64,000 nucleotides of DNA from Gordonia prachuapensis. GTDB taxonomy: Bacteria > Actinomycetota > Actinomycetes > Mycobacteriales > Mycobacteriaceae. Position 1 is the first letter of the stretch; each line of letters opens with the position of its first letter. Location: positions 124,001-188,000 of the forward strand of contig NZ_JAZDUE010000005.1 in the NCBI RefSeq assembly GCF_036350515.1, in the 5' to 3' direction. Position numbers and translations under genes: made by a program. The notes beneath the pieces are model-generated. The model searched no databases, was not told the DNA's origin, and was given only the letters and a program-made list of their open reading frames with translations. Below are positions 1 through 8,409 of the stretch, piece after piece.

Positions 1-966
1 ATGGACTTCGGTGTGATCCTGGAGAGCAACGATGTGGTCGGCAGTGTGCAGGCCTTCGTGGACGCCGCGGACGGCCAGCCGATCTCGGGCGGCTTCTACA
101 AGCTGCGGACCCAGATCCCGGCAGCCACCGCGGTCGAGATGATGACCGACGGCAACGCGAACAGGGTCGGGCGCATGGTCGTGCCCGAGGGCCTACAACT
201 CGACAACAAAGAAGGCGTGGACGGCAAGATCACCCCGGGCATCTTCCAGATGATCGAGAACGCCACCTCGATCACCGTGAACGGTCAGCAGATCGGGACC
301 GACGTCGCCGCACTCGAGACCGCGGCGGCCGACTCGACACCCGAACAGCTCGGTGTGCCCGAGTGGGCGCGGTCCGCGGTGGAGAACCTCGACGGCGATC
401 ACCGTCGTATCGAGGGACTCATCGCACCCGGCACGTGGGAGTCGATCGATCCCGACCACTCGCCCACGCAGATCCTCCACGATCTGATCGTGGCGAGCGC
501 CGCCCGGTTCGAGGAATGGGGTCTGCTCGCACCGAACGACTCGGGGCTGACCCCGTACGAGACGCTCGTGACGGCATCGGTCGTCGAGCGGGAGGTCGCC
601 AATCCGGGCGACTACGCCAAGGTCGCGCGGGTGATCCTGAACCGGCTGGACGAGGGCCAGCGGCTGGAGATGGACTCCACCACCAACTACACCGCCGACG
701 TCACCAACATCGACGTCTACGGCGAGGCGTATCGGGCAGACAACGAATGGAACACCTACCGGATCGAGGGCCTGCCGGCCACGCCGATCGGTGCCGTCGG
801 TGAGCGGGCATTGACCGCGGTCGAGAACCCGACACCCGGGGACTGGCTGTATTTCGTGACGATCGACCGCGACGGGACCACGCTCTTCGCCGAGACGTTC
901 GAGGAGCACACACAGAACCGCGAAAGGGCCTGTGAGAACGAGCTGTTGAGCACCGGGTGTAGCTGA
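1..966 (+). CDS. mltG: Endolytic transglycosylase MltG, 3' part
   Basis: C-terminal 321 residues of the YceG/MltG family, a membrane-anchored lytic transglycosylase that cleaves nascent peptidoglycan strands and so sets glycan length. The visible part has the LysM-like stretch (about residues 1-70) followed by the catalytic domain with TASVVEREV around residue 191-199; the glutamate in this motif (E196 or so) is the expected catalytic acid. The N-terminal cytoplasmic tail and membrane segment of the family are missing, so the gene almost certainly starts before the window and the Met at base 1 is internal. It lies 4 bases before aroE, the same order as in M. tuberculosis. Confidence 0.9.
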   Translation: MDFGVILESNDVVGSVQAFVDAADGQPISGGFYKLRTQIPAATAVEMMTDGNANRVGRMVVPEGLQLDNKEGVDGKITPGIFQMIENATSITVNGQQIGTDVAALETAAADSTPEQLGVPEWARSAVENLDGDHRRIEGLIAPGTWESIDPDHSPTQILHDLIVASAARFEEWGLLAPNDSGLTPYETLVTASVVEREVANPGDYAKVARVILNRLDEGQRLEMDSTTNYTADVTNIDVYGEAYRADNEWNTYRIEGLPATPIGAVGERALTAVENPTPGDWLYFVTIDRDGTTLFAETFEEHTQNRERACENELLSTGCS

Positions 967-970
967 GCAG

Positions 971-1798
971 ATGGCAGGATCGCAACGCCGGGCAGCGGTG
1001 CTCGGGTCCCCGGTGAGCCATTCGCGTTCGCCGCGGATCCATCTGGCCGCCTATCGCGCACTCGGACTCGACGACTGGACCTACGACCGGATCGACTGCA
1101 CCGCAGAGCAATTGCCGTCGCTGGTGTCGCAGCTCGGACCCGAGTTCGTCGGGCTGTCGGTGACGATGCCCGCCAAACTGGCCGCCCTGGCATTCGCCGA
1201 CGAGCGCACCGCGCGAGCCGAACTCGTCGGGTCAGCCAACACGCTGGTGCGCACCGGGCAGGGCTGGCGCGCCGACTGCACCGACATCGACGGGATGAGC
1301 GGCGCATTGCGTGAGGTCGGCGTCGACGCGACGACGAATCCCGCAGCCGTGGTCGTCGGCGCGGGCGGCACCGCACTGCCCACCGTGGCCGCCCTCGCCG
1401 ATGCCGGGTTCACCCGACTGACGGTGGTCGCCCGCGATGCCGAGAAGGCCACCGGCGTCATCGACGTGGCCGCCGCGCTGGGCATGTCGGCGGAGGTCAT
1501 CGCCTTCGAGGTCGCCCCCGAACTCGACAGACGCGCTCGAGCAGCAGGTGTCGTCGTCTCCACGGTTCCCGCGCCGGCCGCGGCGGTCCTCGTCGACTCG
1601 CTCGCCGCCACGGCGCGCCTGGTGGACGTCATCTACGACCCGTGGCCCACGCCGCTGGCATCCGCGGTGAGCGCCGCAGGCGGACAGGTCGTCGGGGGAC
1701 TGGTCATGCTGCTCAATCAGGCCTTCAGTCAGGTCGAGCAGTTCACCGGCCGGCCGGCGCCCCGCGACGTGATGGCCGCGGCGCTCGACCGCGGTTAG
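971..1798 (+). CDS. aroE: Shikimate dehydrogenase AroE
   Basis: 275 residues, family-typical length. It reduces 3-dehydroshikimate to shikimate with NADPH. The substrate motif SHSRSP is at residues 16-21, the catalytic-lysine motif MPAK follows near residue 67, and the Asp of CTDIDG near residue 105 matches the second substrate-binding site. A Rossmann GAGGT loop near residue 129 binds NADP. It follows mltG after 4 bases, so the two are probably co-transcribed. The next gene in the pathway order here is aroC, two genes downstream. The ATG at 971 is the only sensible start. Confidence 0.95.
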   Translation: MAGSQRRAAVLGSPVSHSRSPRIHLAAYRALGLDDWTYDRIDCTAEQLPSLVSQLGPEFVGLSVTMPAKLAALAFADERTARAELVGSANTLVRTGQGWRADCTDIDGMSGALREVGVDATTNPAAVVVGAGGTALPTVAALADAGFTRLTVVARDAEKATGVIDVAAALGMSAEVIAFEVAPELDRRARAAGVVVSTVPAPAAAVLVDSLAATARLVDVIYDPWPTPLASAVSAAGGQVVGGLVMLLNQAFSQVEQFTGRPAPRDVMAAALDRG

Positions 1799-1903
1799 CC
1801 GATCGTCCGCAGCACGTCGAGCCCGGATTCCACAGCAGACGATCTGTCCACAGCCCGCGCGAGATCCGGCCGTTGATGCGATCCGGTCCGGCACGCTCGA
1901 CCG

Positions 1904-2287
1904 GTGTCGTCGTTCATCGTTCTCGTCTGGCTGTCCGGCATCGCCGTCCACGACCGGAGGACGGGCCGGATCCCCAACAGCGCGGTGTGGCCGGGCGTCC
2001 TCGCGCCCGTGGCAATGGCCGCGCACGATCCGGCAATCCTGGCATCGGCCGGCGTCGCGGCCGTGCCCTATGTGGTCGCCGCCGTGGCCGGCCTCGGCGG
2101 GGGCGGAGACATCAAGCTCGCCTTCGCACTCGGCGGCCTGCTCGCCGACCCCGCCGTCGCCCTTCTGGTCATCCTGCTGGCCGCGATCCTCGGCGCGGCC
2201 GGTCATGCCCTCGCCCGGTCCCGTGGTCCACGGCCGCACGCTCCCGCCCTCGTCGCCGCGGCCATCTGCGGACTGGCCCTGACCTGA
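1904..2287 (+). CDS. Small A24 (prepilin/TadV-type) peptidase
   Basis: 127 residues starting with GTG. It resembles the catalytic core of type IV prepilin leader peptidases: an Asp in the first helix region (HDRRTGRIPN, about residues 16-25) and the GGGDIK motif (about residues 65-70) supply the two aspartates of the GxGD aspartyl protease family. Four or so hydrophobic helices are visible, and the methylase domain of long prepilin peptidases is absent. No pilin or tad gene lies nearby, so its substrate is unknown; M. tuberculosis has a comparable gene between aroE and aroC (Rv2551c). It could process Flp-type pilins encoded elsewhere. Confidence 0.8.
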   Translation: MSSFIVLVWLSGIAVHDRRTGRIPNSAVWPGVLAPVAMAAHDPAILASAGVAAVPYVVAAVAGLGGGGDIKLAFALGGLLADPAVALLVILLAAILGAAGHALARSRGPRPHAPALVAAAICGLALT

Positions 2288-2363
2288 GACGTGGAGATCG
2301 CCGGACCGCTGGACACGGTGCTCGACGACGGGTGGGACGCGGACATCGTCCGCCGAACCCGTC

Positions 2364-3572
2364 ATGGAACAATCGAACACTGTGTTGCGCTGGATAACCG
2401 CCGGAGAGTCGCATGGCCCGGCCCTGGTCGCCCTCGTCGAGGGGATGGTGGCAGGAGTGGAGATCACCTCGTCCGACATCGCCGAACAGCTCGCCCGACG
2501 GCGACTCGGCTACGGTCGCGGCGCCCGGATGAAGTTCGAGGCTGACCAGATCACCGTCGTCGGCGGACTGCGCCACGGCCGGACCATGGGTGGTCCGGTG
2601 GCGGTGGAGATCGCGAACACCGAGTGGCCCAAGTGGGAGACGGTGATGGCCGCCGACCCGGTTGATCCCGCCGAACTCGAGGGCAGCGCCCGCAACGCCC
2701 CGCTGACGCGCCCGCGGCCCGGGCACGCCGACTACTCCGGCATGCTCAAGTACGGCTTCGACGATGCGCGGCCCGTGCTCGAACGCGCCAGTGCTCGGGA
2801 GACCGCCGCTCGCGTCGCCGCCGGCACCGTGGCGCGCAACTTCTTGCGTCAGGTGTTCGGGATCGAGGTGCTCTCACACGTCATCTCGATCGGCGCGAGC
2901 GAGCCCTACGACGGTCCGAGCCCGCGGTTCACCGACCTCGCCGGCATCGACGAGAGCCCGGTACGGGCCTTCGACGCCGAGTCCGAGAAGCAGATGATCG
3001 CCGAGATCGAGGCCGCCAAGAAGGACGGCGACACGCTCGGCGGCGTCGTCGAGGTCGTCGCGACCGGCGTCCCGGTGGGACTCGGCTCGCATGTGAGCGG
3101 TGAGACCCGCCTCGATGCCCGCCTGGCCGGGGCCCTGATGGGGATTCAGGCCATCAAGGGCGTCGAGGTCGGCGACGGATTCACCACCGCGCGACGCCGC
3201 GGCAGTCAGGCACACGACGAGATGGTGCCCGGTCCCGACGGGGTGCTGCGCTCCACCAACCGGGCGGGTGGCCTCGAGGGCGGCATGACCAACGGCGAGG
3301 ATCTGCGGGTGCGGGTCGCGATGAAGCCGATCTCGACCGTGCCCCGCGCACTGTCCACGATCGACATGTCGACGGGCGACGAGGCCGTCGCGATCCACCA
3401 GCGTTCCGACGTCTGTGCGGTGCCCGCCGCCGGTGTCGTCGCCGAGGCGATGGTGGCGCTCGTGCTCGCGCAGGCGGCGCTGGAGAAGTTCGGCGGCGAC
3501 TCGGTCGCCGAGACCACCGAGAACCTCGCGGGTTACCGCAAACGCATCGACACCCGCCCGCCTCGCTCATGA
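2364..3572 (+). CDS. aroC: Chorismate synthase AroC
   Basis: 402 residues. It converts 5-enolpyruvylshikimate-3-phosphate to chorismate using reduced FMN. The N-terminal signature RWITAGESHGPAL, the central region with GRGARMKFE and the C-terminal RSDVCAVPAAGVVAEAM block are all present. The listed ATG gives six extra residues (MEQSNT) before a GTG at 2382, and VLRWITAGESHG is the usual N terminus in mycobacteria, so 2382 is an equally good start. It overlaps aroK by 4 bases (ATGA), giving tight coupling in the aroC-aroK-aroB run. Confidence 0.96.
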   Translation: MEQSNTVLRWITAGESHGPALVALVEGMVAGVEITSSDIAEQLARRRLGYGRGARMKFEADQITVVGGLRHGRTMGGPVAVEIANTEWPKWETVMAADPVDPAELEGSARNAPLTRPRPGHADYSGMLKYGFDDARPVLERASARETAARVAAGTVARNFLRQVFGIEVLSHVISIGASEPYDGPSPRFTDLAGIDESPVRAFDAESEKQMIAEIEAAKKDGDTLGGVVEVVATGVPVGLGSHVSGETRLDARLAGALMGIQAIKGVEVGDGFTTARRRGSQAHDEMVPGPDGVLRSTNRAGGLEGGMTNGEDLRVRVAMKPISTVPRALSTIDMSTGDEAVAIHQRSDVCAVPAAGVVAEAMVALVLAQAALEKFGGDSVAETTENLAGYRKRIDTRPPRS

Positions 3573-4123
3573 CCCCCGACGCCACCAAACGCGGCCCGTC
3601 AGCCGTCCTGATCGGGTTCATGGGGGCCGGGAAGTCAACGGTCGGGCGCGTGCTCGCGGATCGGCTCGGCGTGGACTTCGTCGACACCGACACCGTGATC
3701 GCGCAGACGACAGGCCGCAGCATTCCCGACATCTTCACCACCGACGGACCACAGCGGTTTCGCGAGATCGAACGCGACGTCGTGCTGGACGTGCTGGAGT
3801 CCCATCGCGGGGTGATCGCACTCGGCGGTGGCGCCGTGATGACGCCGGCGATCGAGGCCGCCCTGGCCGGGCAGCGGGTCGTCTACCTCCGGATCGATGC
3901 CGACGCGGGATTCGCCCGCGTCGCCGACAGCGACCGGCCGCTGATCGCCGGCGAGGATCCGGCCGGGCGCTACCGCGAACTCCTCGCCCAGCGGGATGAA
4001 ACATACACTCGTGCCGGCACATTCGTCGTCGACGCGGGTGCCGGTGATCCCGGCGAGGTCGCCGACGCCATTCTCGCCGACCTGGCCCGCGCGCTCGTGG
4101 GAGAAAGGGTGGCATCCACATGA
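3569..4123 (+). CDS. aroK: Shikimate kinase AroK
   Basis: 184 residues. It phosphorylates shikimate at the 3-hydroxyl with ATP. The P-loop GFMGAGKST lies at residues 17-25, the shikimate-binding DTD at about 46-48 and the GGGAVM loop near residue 87. The ATG overlaps the aroC stop. aroB follows after 28 bases. Nothing is unusual in length or motifs; the N-terminal ten residues are longer than the minimal enzyme. Confidence 0.95.
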   Translation: MTPDATKRGPSAVLIGFMGAGKSTVGRVLADRLGVDFVDTDTVIAQTTGRSIPDIFTTDGPQRFREIERDVVLDVLESHRGVIALGGGAVMTPAIEAALAGQRVVYLRIDADAGFARVADSDRPLIAGEDPAGRYRELLAQRDETYTRAGTFVVDAGAGDPGEVADAILADLARALVGERVAST

Positions 4124-4151
4124 CCAGCCAGAAGACGAAGGGGAACCGAGG

Positions 4152-5258
4152 ATGACGGAGCCGACCGCGATCACCGTCAACGCTGGATCGCCCTACGACG
4201 TCATCATCGGCCGTGGCCTGCTCGACGACGTCGCGATCGCCGCTACCGGCGCCGACCGGGTCGCCATCCTGTACCAGCCGACGCTGGCGCAGACGGCCGA
4301 ACAGATCCGGGCGTTCCTCGCCGACAAGGGATTCGACGCCCACCGCGTGGAGATCCCGGACGCCGAGGCGGGCAAGGACCTCTCGGTGGCGGCGTTCTGC
4401 TGGGATGTGTTCGGCCGCATCGGACTCAAACGCAACGACAAGGTGATCAGCCTGGGCGGGGGAGCGGCCACCGACCTCGCCGGCTTCGTCGCCGCGACAT
4501 GGATGCGCGGCATCGGCGTCATCCACATCCCGACCACGCTGCTGGCGATGGTCGACGCCGCGGTCGGCGGAAAGACCGGGATCAACACCGACGCGGGTAA
4601 GAACCTGGTCGGCTCGTTCCACGAACCCGACGCCGTGCTCATCGACACCGCGACGCTGGAAACCGTGCCCCACAACGAGGTCGTCGCCGGACTCGCCGAG
4701 GTGATCAAGACCGGGTTCATCGCCGACCCGGTCATCCTCGACCTCATCGAGGCGGACCCGGCAGCCGCCGTCGACACCAGCGGCACCGTTCTCCCGGAAC
4801 TGATCCGTCGGTCGGTGCAGGTGAAGGCCGACGTGGTGTCCGCCGACCTCAAGGAGTCGTCGCTGCGGGAGATCCTCAACTACGGACACACACTCGGGCA
4901 CGCGATCGAGCGACGCGAGCGCTACCGCTGGCGTCACGGTGCCGCCGTGTCCGTCGGGTTGGTGTTCGCCGCCGAGCTGGCCCGCCTGGCCGGACGACTG
5001 GATGACGACACCGCCGACCGGCATCGCTCCGTTCTCGAACTCGTCGGCCTGCCGACCAGCTACGACGCGGACGCGCTGGCCGATCTGCTCGAGGCGATGT
5101 CCGGGGACAAGAAGAACCGTTCCGGTGTGCTCAGGTTCGTCGTTCTCGACGGCCTGGCGAAGCCGGGACGCCTCGAGGGACCCGACCCCGGCCTGATCGC
5201 TGCCGCGTACTCCGCGATCGCCGGTGAGACACCGTCGTCGGGTGGCGTGCTGCTCTGA
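4152..5258 (+). CDS. aroB: 3-dehydroquinate synthase AroB
   Basis: 368 residues from the ATG at 4152, which is preceded by a purine-rich AGGGGAACCGAGG. An upstream in-frame extension to 3996 lies inside aroK and is rejected. The enzyme cyclises DAHP to dehydroquinate using NAD and a divalent metal. SLGGGAATDLAGF and IPTTLLAMVDAAVGGKTGIN are the NAD and substrate loops; GLAEVIKTG and NYGHTLGHAIE carry the metal ligands. In M. tuberculosis the next gene is the type II dehydroquinase; here a repeat element follows instead. Confidence 0.95.
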   Translation: MTEPTAITVNAGSPYDVIIGRGLLDDVAIAATGADRVAILYQPTLAQTAEQIRAFLADKGFDAHRVEIPDAEAGKDLSVAAFCWDVFGRIGLKRNDKVISLGGGAATDLAGFVAATWMRGIGVIHIPTTLLAMVDAAVGGKTGINTDAGKNLVGSFHEPDAVLIDTATLETVPHNEVVAGLAEVIKTGFIADPVILDLIEADPAAAVDTSGTVLPELIRRSVQVKADVVSADLKESSLREILNYGHTLGHAIERRERYRWRHGAAVSVGLVFAAELARLAGRLDDDTADRHRSVLELVGLPTSYDADALADLLEAMSGDKKNRSGVLRFVVLDGLAKPGRLEGPDPGLIAAAYSAIAGETPSSGGVLL

Positions 5259-5302
5259 CGTCCCCGTCACCGGCTGGTCCCTGCGGAGCGAGCCTCCCCC
5301 TC

Positions 5303-5432
5303 GTTCCCTGAGGAGCGAGGCGCTGGCCGAGCGTCACCCTCTGTTCCCTGAGGAGCGAGGCGCTAGCCGAGCGTCACGAAGGGCCGCCCTTCGTGACGCT
5401 TCTCCGCTAGCGCTCCGAAGCTCCTCAGGGAG
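5303..5432. repeat. Intergenic repeat: 40-bp direct repeat plus long inverted repeat
   Basis: A 35-base segment beginning GTTCCCTGAGGAGCGAGG is repeated at 5303 and 5343 with a 40-base period. The second copy continues into an inverted repeat: 5345-5383 and 5387-5431 are near-complementary, with a perfect 13-bp tip GCGTCACGAAGGG / CCCTTCGTGACGC around the loop CCG. It sits between the convergent ends of aroB and the minus-strand membrane-protein gene and could act as a bidirectional terminator. The same hairpin theme (GTCACGAA...TTCGTGAC, CTCCTCAGGG) recurs at 43676-43740, so it belongs to a dispersed family. Confidence 0.8.
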
Positions 5433-5445
5433 CAGGGGGCCGCGA

Positions 5446-5937
5446 TCAGCTCGCGACGTGCTCGGCGTCGCGGTCCGGGTGTACCGACCAGTCGTCGTCG
5501 GCGTCGTTCTTGCGTTGATCGCGGCGGGTGATCCACCGGCCGACTGCGGCACCCATGAACGCGGGCACGAACACCAGAAGCGCGGTGAAGGAACCGCCCG
5601 CGATGAGTTCGATGAACAGGCTCGCCTCGCCGATGCCCGCAAAAACAGAGCGACCCAGAATCCAGCTGATCAGTCCGGCGAGCACGCCGGCGAGCAAACC
5701 GGCCTGCAGCCATCGCACGGTCAGGTCCGCGTAGTCGTCGGGATCGGGGTTGGCGCGCGCATCGGCGACCCCGTCGATGCCGCCCCAGATGAGGGCGATC
5801 AACACGACCGCGCCGATCGCGAGCGTCTTCCACACCGTGGTGTTCAACGGCGCTTCGACGACCGCCACACCGAGCAGAACGCGGGCGATGACATGGACTG
5901 CGGTCATCACCAGACCGCGCGGCAACCACGAAGACAT
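5446..5937 (-). CDS. Small multi-pass membrane protein (B-4DMT / Rv2536-like)
   Basis: 163 residues from the ATG at 5937; an in-frame ATG at 5979 would add 14 residues that lack family character. Four hydrophobic segments are visible, roughly residues 8-30, 35-52, 75-98 and 110-135, with a charged C-terminal tail rich in Asp and Arg. It matches what annotation pipelines call the B-4DMT family transporter, seen in M. tuberculosis as Rv2536 between aroD and pepQ. No substrate is known. Upstream on the minus strand TTTCGA (5973-5968) and TACCCT (5950-5945) are 17 bases apart, which would give an almost leaderless transcript. It is divergent from pepQ and convergent with aroB. Confidence 0.75.
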   Translation of the reverse strand: MSSWLPRGLVMTAVHVIARVLLGVAVVEAPLNTTVWKTLAIGAVVLIALIWGGIDGVADARANPDPDDYADLTVRWLQAGLLAGVLAGLISWILGRSVFAGIGEASLFIELIAGGSFTALLVFVPAFMGAAVGRWITRRDQRKNDADDDWSVHPDRDAEHVAS

Positions 5938-6046
5938 AGCGGACAGGGTACGCAACGGTGAACGTGTTCGAAAACACATCCCGGTGTGCGACGGTCCGCG
6001 TCACCGGCTCGACGGGCATCCCGGCCCGGCGCGGTAGCGTGGAAGG

Positions 6047-7183
6047 ATGCCTGTCAACGCCATGACCAGCGACTACCGTGCCCGCCGCGACCGCTTGCGA
6101 GCCGAGATCACCGAGTTGGCCTCTCCTCCGGAGGTCGTCGTCGTCAGCGACCTCGTGAACGTGCGCTATCTGTCCGGCTTCACCGGCTCGAACGGCGCGG
6201 TGCTCATCGGCGCCGAGTCGTCGGCCGACCGGATCTGCACCGACGGCCGCTACCGCACGCAGGTCGGCGAGCAGGCCGGCGACCTCGAGGCGCTGATCGC
6301 CCGCGACTGCTTGACGGAACTCGCGCTGCACGCCCGGGACGGTGGTGCGGCGTCGATCGGATTCGAGGCGGACGCGGTCACGGTGTCGTCGCATCGGTCG
6401 CTCGCGGCCCGTCTGGCCGAGGGTGTGGATGCCGCCCCGACACTCGTCCCCCTGGTCGGGGCTGTGCAGCGACTGCGGATGGTGAAGGACGCCGGTGAGG
6501 TCGAACTGCTGCGGCAGGCGTGCGCGATCGGCGACAAGGCGCTCGGCGCCATCATCGAGCGTGGCGTCATCCGGCCCGGGGCCACCGAGCGCGAGGTCGC
6601 CCGGTCCTTGGAATGGGAGATGTATGCCCTCGGCGCCGACGACATCGCCTTCGAGACGATCGTCGCGGCCGGCGCCAACTCCGCGGTCCCTCACCACCGT
6701 CCCACCGGGGCAACCCTCGCCGACGGGGACTTCGTGAAGATCGACTTCGGCGCGGTCGTCGGCGGCTACCACTCCGACATGACGCGCACCTATGTCCTGG
6801 GGCGCGCCGCCGATTGGCAGCGCGAGATCTACGATCTGGTCGCGACGGCGCAGGCCGCAGGTAGGGCCGCTCTGCGGCCCGGTGCCGACCTGCGCGGTGT
6901 CGACGCGGCCGCGCGGTCGGTCATCGCCGATGCCGGCCACGGGGAGCACTACGTGCACGGCCTCGGTCACGGGGTGGGGCTGCAGATCCACGAAGCACCG
7001 GGAATCGGCGCGCTGGCGACGGGTACACTGCCATGCGGCGCAGCGGTGACCGTGGAGCCCGGCGTCTACCTCCCCGGACGAGGTGGCGTCAGGATCGAGG
7101 ACACTCTCGTCGTCGTCGGCCCGGAGGCCGGGGGCGCACCGGAACTGCTGACCGCCACCGACAAGACGTTCACCGTCATCTGA
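6047..7183 (+). CDS. pepQ: M24 family Xaa-Pro dipeptidase/aminopeptidase PepQ
   Basis: 378 residues. A two-domain creatinase/prolidase-type metallopeptidase that releases residues N-terminal to proline. The N-terminal domain runs to about residue 140. The M24 catalytic domain shows the five metal ligands in order: KIDFGAVVGGYHSDMTR (two Asp), VHGLGHGVGLQIHE (His), VEPGVYLPG (Glu) and RIEDT (Glu). The ATG at 6047 follows GTGGAAGG; a second ATG at 6062 is possible. It precedes efp, which is suggestive since EF-P also deals with proline-rich peptides, and the order pepQ-efp-nusB is conserved in mycobacteria. Confidence 0.92.
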   Translation: MPVNAMTSDYRARRDRLRAEITELASPPEVVVVSDLVNVRYLSGFTGSNGAVLIGAESSADRICTDGRYRTQVGEQAGDLEALIARDCLTELALHARDGGAASIGFEADAVTVSSHRSLAARLAEGVDAAPTLVPLVGAVQRLRMVKDAGEVELLRQACAIGDKALGAIIERGVIRPGATEREVARSLEWEMYALGADDIAFETIVAAGANSAVPHHRPTGATLADGDFVKIDFGAVVGGYHSDMTRTYVLGRAADWQREIYDLVATAQAAGRAALRPGADLRGVDAAARSVIADAGHGEHYVHGLGHGVGLQIHEAPGIGALATGTLPCGAAVTVEPGVYLPGRGGVRIEDTLVVVGPEAGGAPELLTATDKTFTVI

Positions 7184-7231
7184 CGGTCCGCTTCGGCACA
7201 CCCAACGACGACTGCAAGGGAAGAACACCAC

Positions 7232-7795
7232 ATGGCGACCACCGCCGACTTCAAGAACGGCCTCGTGCTGCGCATGGACGACCAGCTCTGGCAGATCCAG
7301 GAATTCCAGCACGTCAAGCCCGGCAAGGGCCCGGCCTTCGTCCGTACCAAGATCAAGAACGTGATGTCGGGCAAGATCGTCGACAAGACGTTCAACGCCG
7401 GCGTCAAGGTCGAGACCGCGACCGTCGACCGTCGCGACATGACCTACCTCTACAACGACGGCACCGATTTCGTGTTCATGGATGCCCAGGACTTCGAGCA
7501 GATCTCGATCTCACCGGCGACGATGGGCGATTCCGCGCGGTTCCTGCTCGAGAACATGACCGTTCAGGTCTCCGTGCACGAGGGCAATCCGCTGTTCGTC
7601 GAACTGCCGGTCACCGTCGAGCTGCTCGTCGAGCAGACCGACCCGGGACTGCAGGGCGACCGGTCCACCGGCGGCACCAAGCCCGCGACGATGGAGACCG
7701 GCGCGGAGATCCAGGTGCCGCTGTTCATCAACACCGGCGACAAGCTGAAAGTCGACTCGCGCGACGGCAGCTACCTCGGTCGCGTCAACGCCTGA
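7232..7795 (+). CDS. efp: Elongation factor P
   Basis: 187 residues, standard length. It binds the ribosomal E site and rescues stalling at polyproline. The three beta-barrel domains are recognisable, and the domain I loop reads HVKPGKGPAF at about residues 29-38. The PGKGP loop is the actinobacterial type, which is known to work with an unmodified lysine at the tip, so no EpmA/DHS-like modification is expected. A good ribosome site (AAGGGAAGAA) precedes the ATG. nusB follows after 11 bases. Confidence 0.97.
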   Translation: MATTADFKNGLVLRMDDQLWQIQEFQHVKPGKGPAFVRTKIKNVMSGKIVDKTFNAGVKVETATVDRRDMTYLYNDGTDFVFMDAQDFEQISISPATMGDSARFLLENMTVQVSVHEGNPLFVELPVTVELLVEQTDPGLQGDRSTGGTKPATMETGAEIQVPLFINTGDKLKVDSRDGSYLGRVNA

Positions 7796-7806
7796 TCGCT
7801 CGACCC

Positions 7807-8274
7807 GTGAAACAACCCGGTACCCGACACAAAGCCCGCCGCCGTGCGGTGGATCTGCTGTTCGAGGCGGAGGCCAAGAACGTCAGCGCGCATCAGCTGG
7901 TCGCGGAGCGACGCGAGTACGTGCGCGACGACGAGAGCGTCGGCACCATCCACGACTACACGGCAATGGTGATCGAGGGCCTCGCCGCCGACCTCCCGCA
8001 GGTCGACGCGGTGGTGTCCTCCCACCTGCGCGGCTGGACGCTGGAGCGGCTGCCCGCCGTGGACCGCGCGATCCTGCGGCTGGCCACGTGGGAACTGTTC
8101 CACTCCGTGGACGTGGACCCCATCGTGATCGTCGACGAGGCGGTGGAACTGGCCAAGGAGCTCTCCACCGACGACTCGCCGGCGTTCGTCAACGGGGTGC
8201 TCGCCCGAATCGCCGATCTCGCGCCGCAGGTGCGGGCCGCCGCTGCAGCAGACGAGCCGCGGCACGGGGACTGA
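7807..8274 (+). CDS. nusB: Transcription antitermination factor NusB
   Basis: 155 residues from the GTG at 7807; the longer open frame beginning at 7033 runs through pepQ and efp and is not real. NusB is an all-helical RNA-binding protein which, with NusE (S10), binds boxA of rRNA transcripts. The family features HKARRRAVDLLFEAE near the N terminus, ERLPAVDRAILRLATWEL in the middle and PAFVNGVLARIA near the end are all present. It ends the pepQ-efp-nusB run and is followed by a terminator-like hairpin. Confidence 0.94.
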   Translation: MKQPGTRHKARRRAVDLLFEAEAKNVSAHQLVAERREYVRDDESVGTIHDYTAMVIEGLAADLPQVDAVVSSHLRGWTLERLPAVDRAILRLATWELFHSVDVDPIVIVDEAVELAKELSTDDSPAFVNGVLARIADLAPQVRAAAAADEPRHGD

Positions 8275-8279
8275 CCCAC

Positions 8280-8329
8280 AGCCGGCGCGGCGACACGTCG
8301 ACGAACTCGCCGGCTGACACACATTTTTT
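8280..8329 (+). terminator. Hairpin with T-run after nusB
   Basis: AGCCGGCG (8280-8287) pairs perfectly with CGCCGGCT (8308-8315) across a 20-base loop, and a run of six T (8324-8329) follows eight bases later. The position, 5 bases after the nusB stop and before the pyr leader, suits a factor-independent terminator separating the two operons. The loop is long and the T-run is offset, so efficiency is uncertain. Confidence 0.5.
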
Positions 8330-8376
8330 GACGAAGCCCACATCGCGTTGCCTCGGTTCCACGAGGAGGGCCCGTG

Positions 8377-8382
8377 TAGAGT
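8377..8382 (+). promoter_or_regulatory. Candidate -10 of the pyr operon promoter
   Basis: TAGAGT, preceded by GTG, lies 63 bases before the pyrR start, leaving room for the RNA hairpin at 8410-8425 in the leader. No convincing -35 hexamer is at standard spacing, so this is only a suggestion. Confidence 0.35.
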
Positions 8383-8409
8383 CATCCGGGACAGACATCC
8401 TTTAACGAT

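Noticed and set aside
3735..5270. 511-residue minus-strand open frame opposite aroK/aroB
   Set aside because: Antisense shadow; aroB motifs on the plus strand are complete.
5964..5977. GTGTTCGAAAACAC as a regulator palindrome upstream of the Rv2536-like gene
   Set aside because: The dyad is imperfect in the centre and overlaps the presumed -35, so there is too little to call an operator.
5363..7312. 649-residue minus-strand open frame across pepQ
   Set aside because: It is antisense to pepQ and efp, contains no domain, and overlaps the Rv2536-like gene in another frame.
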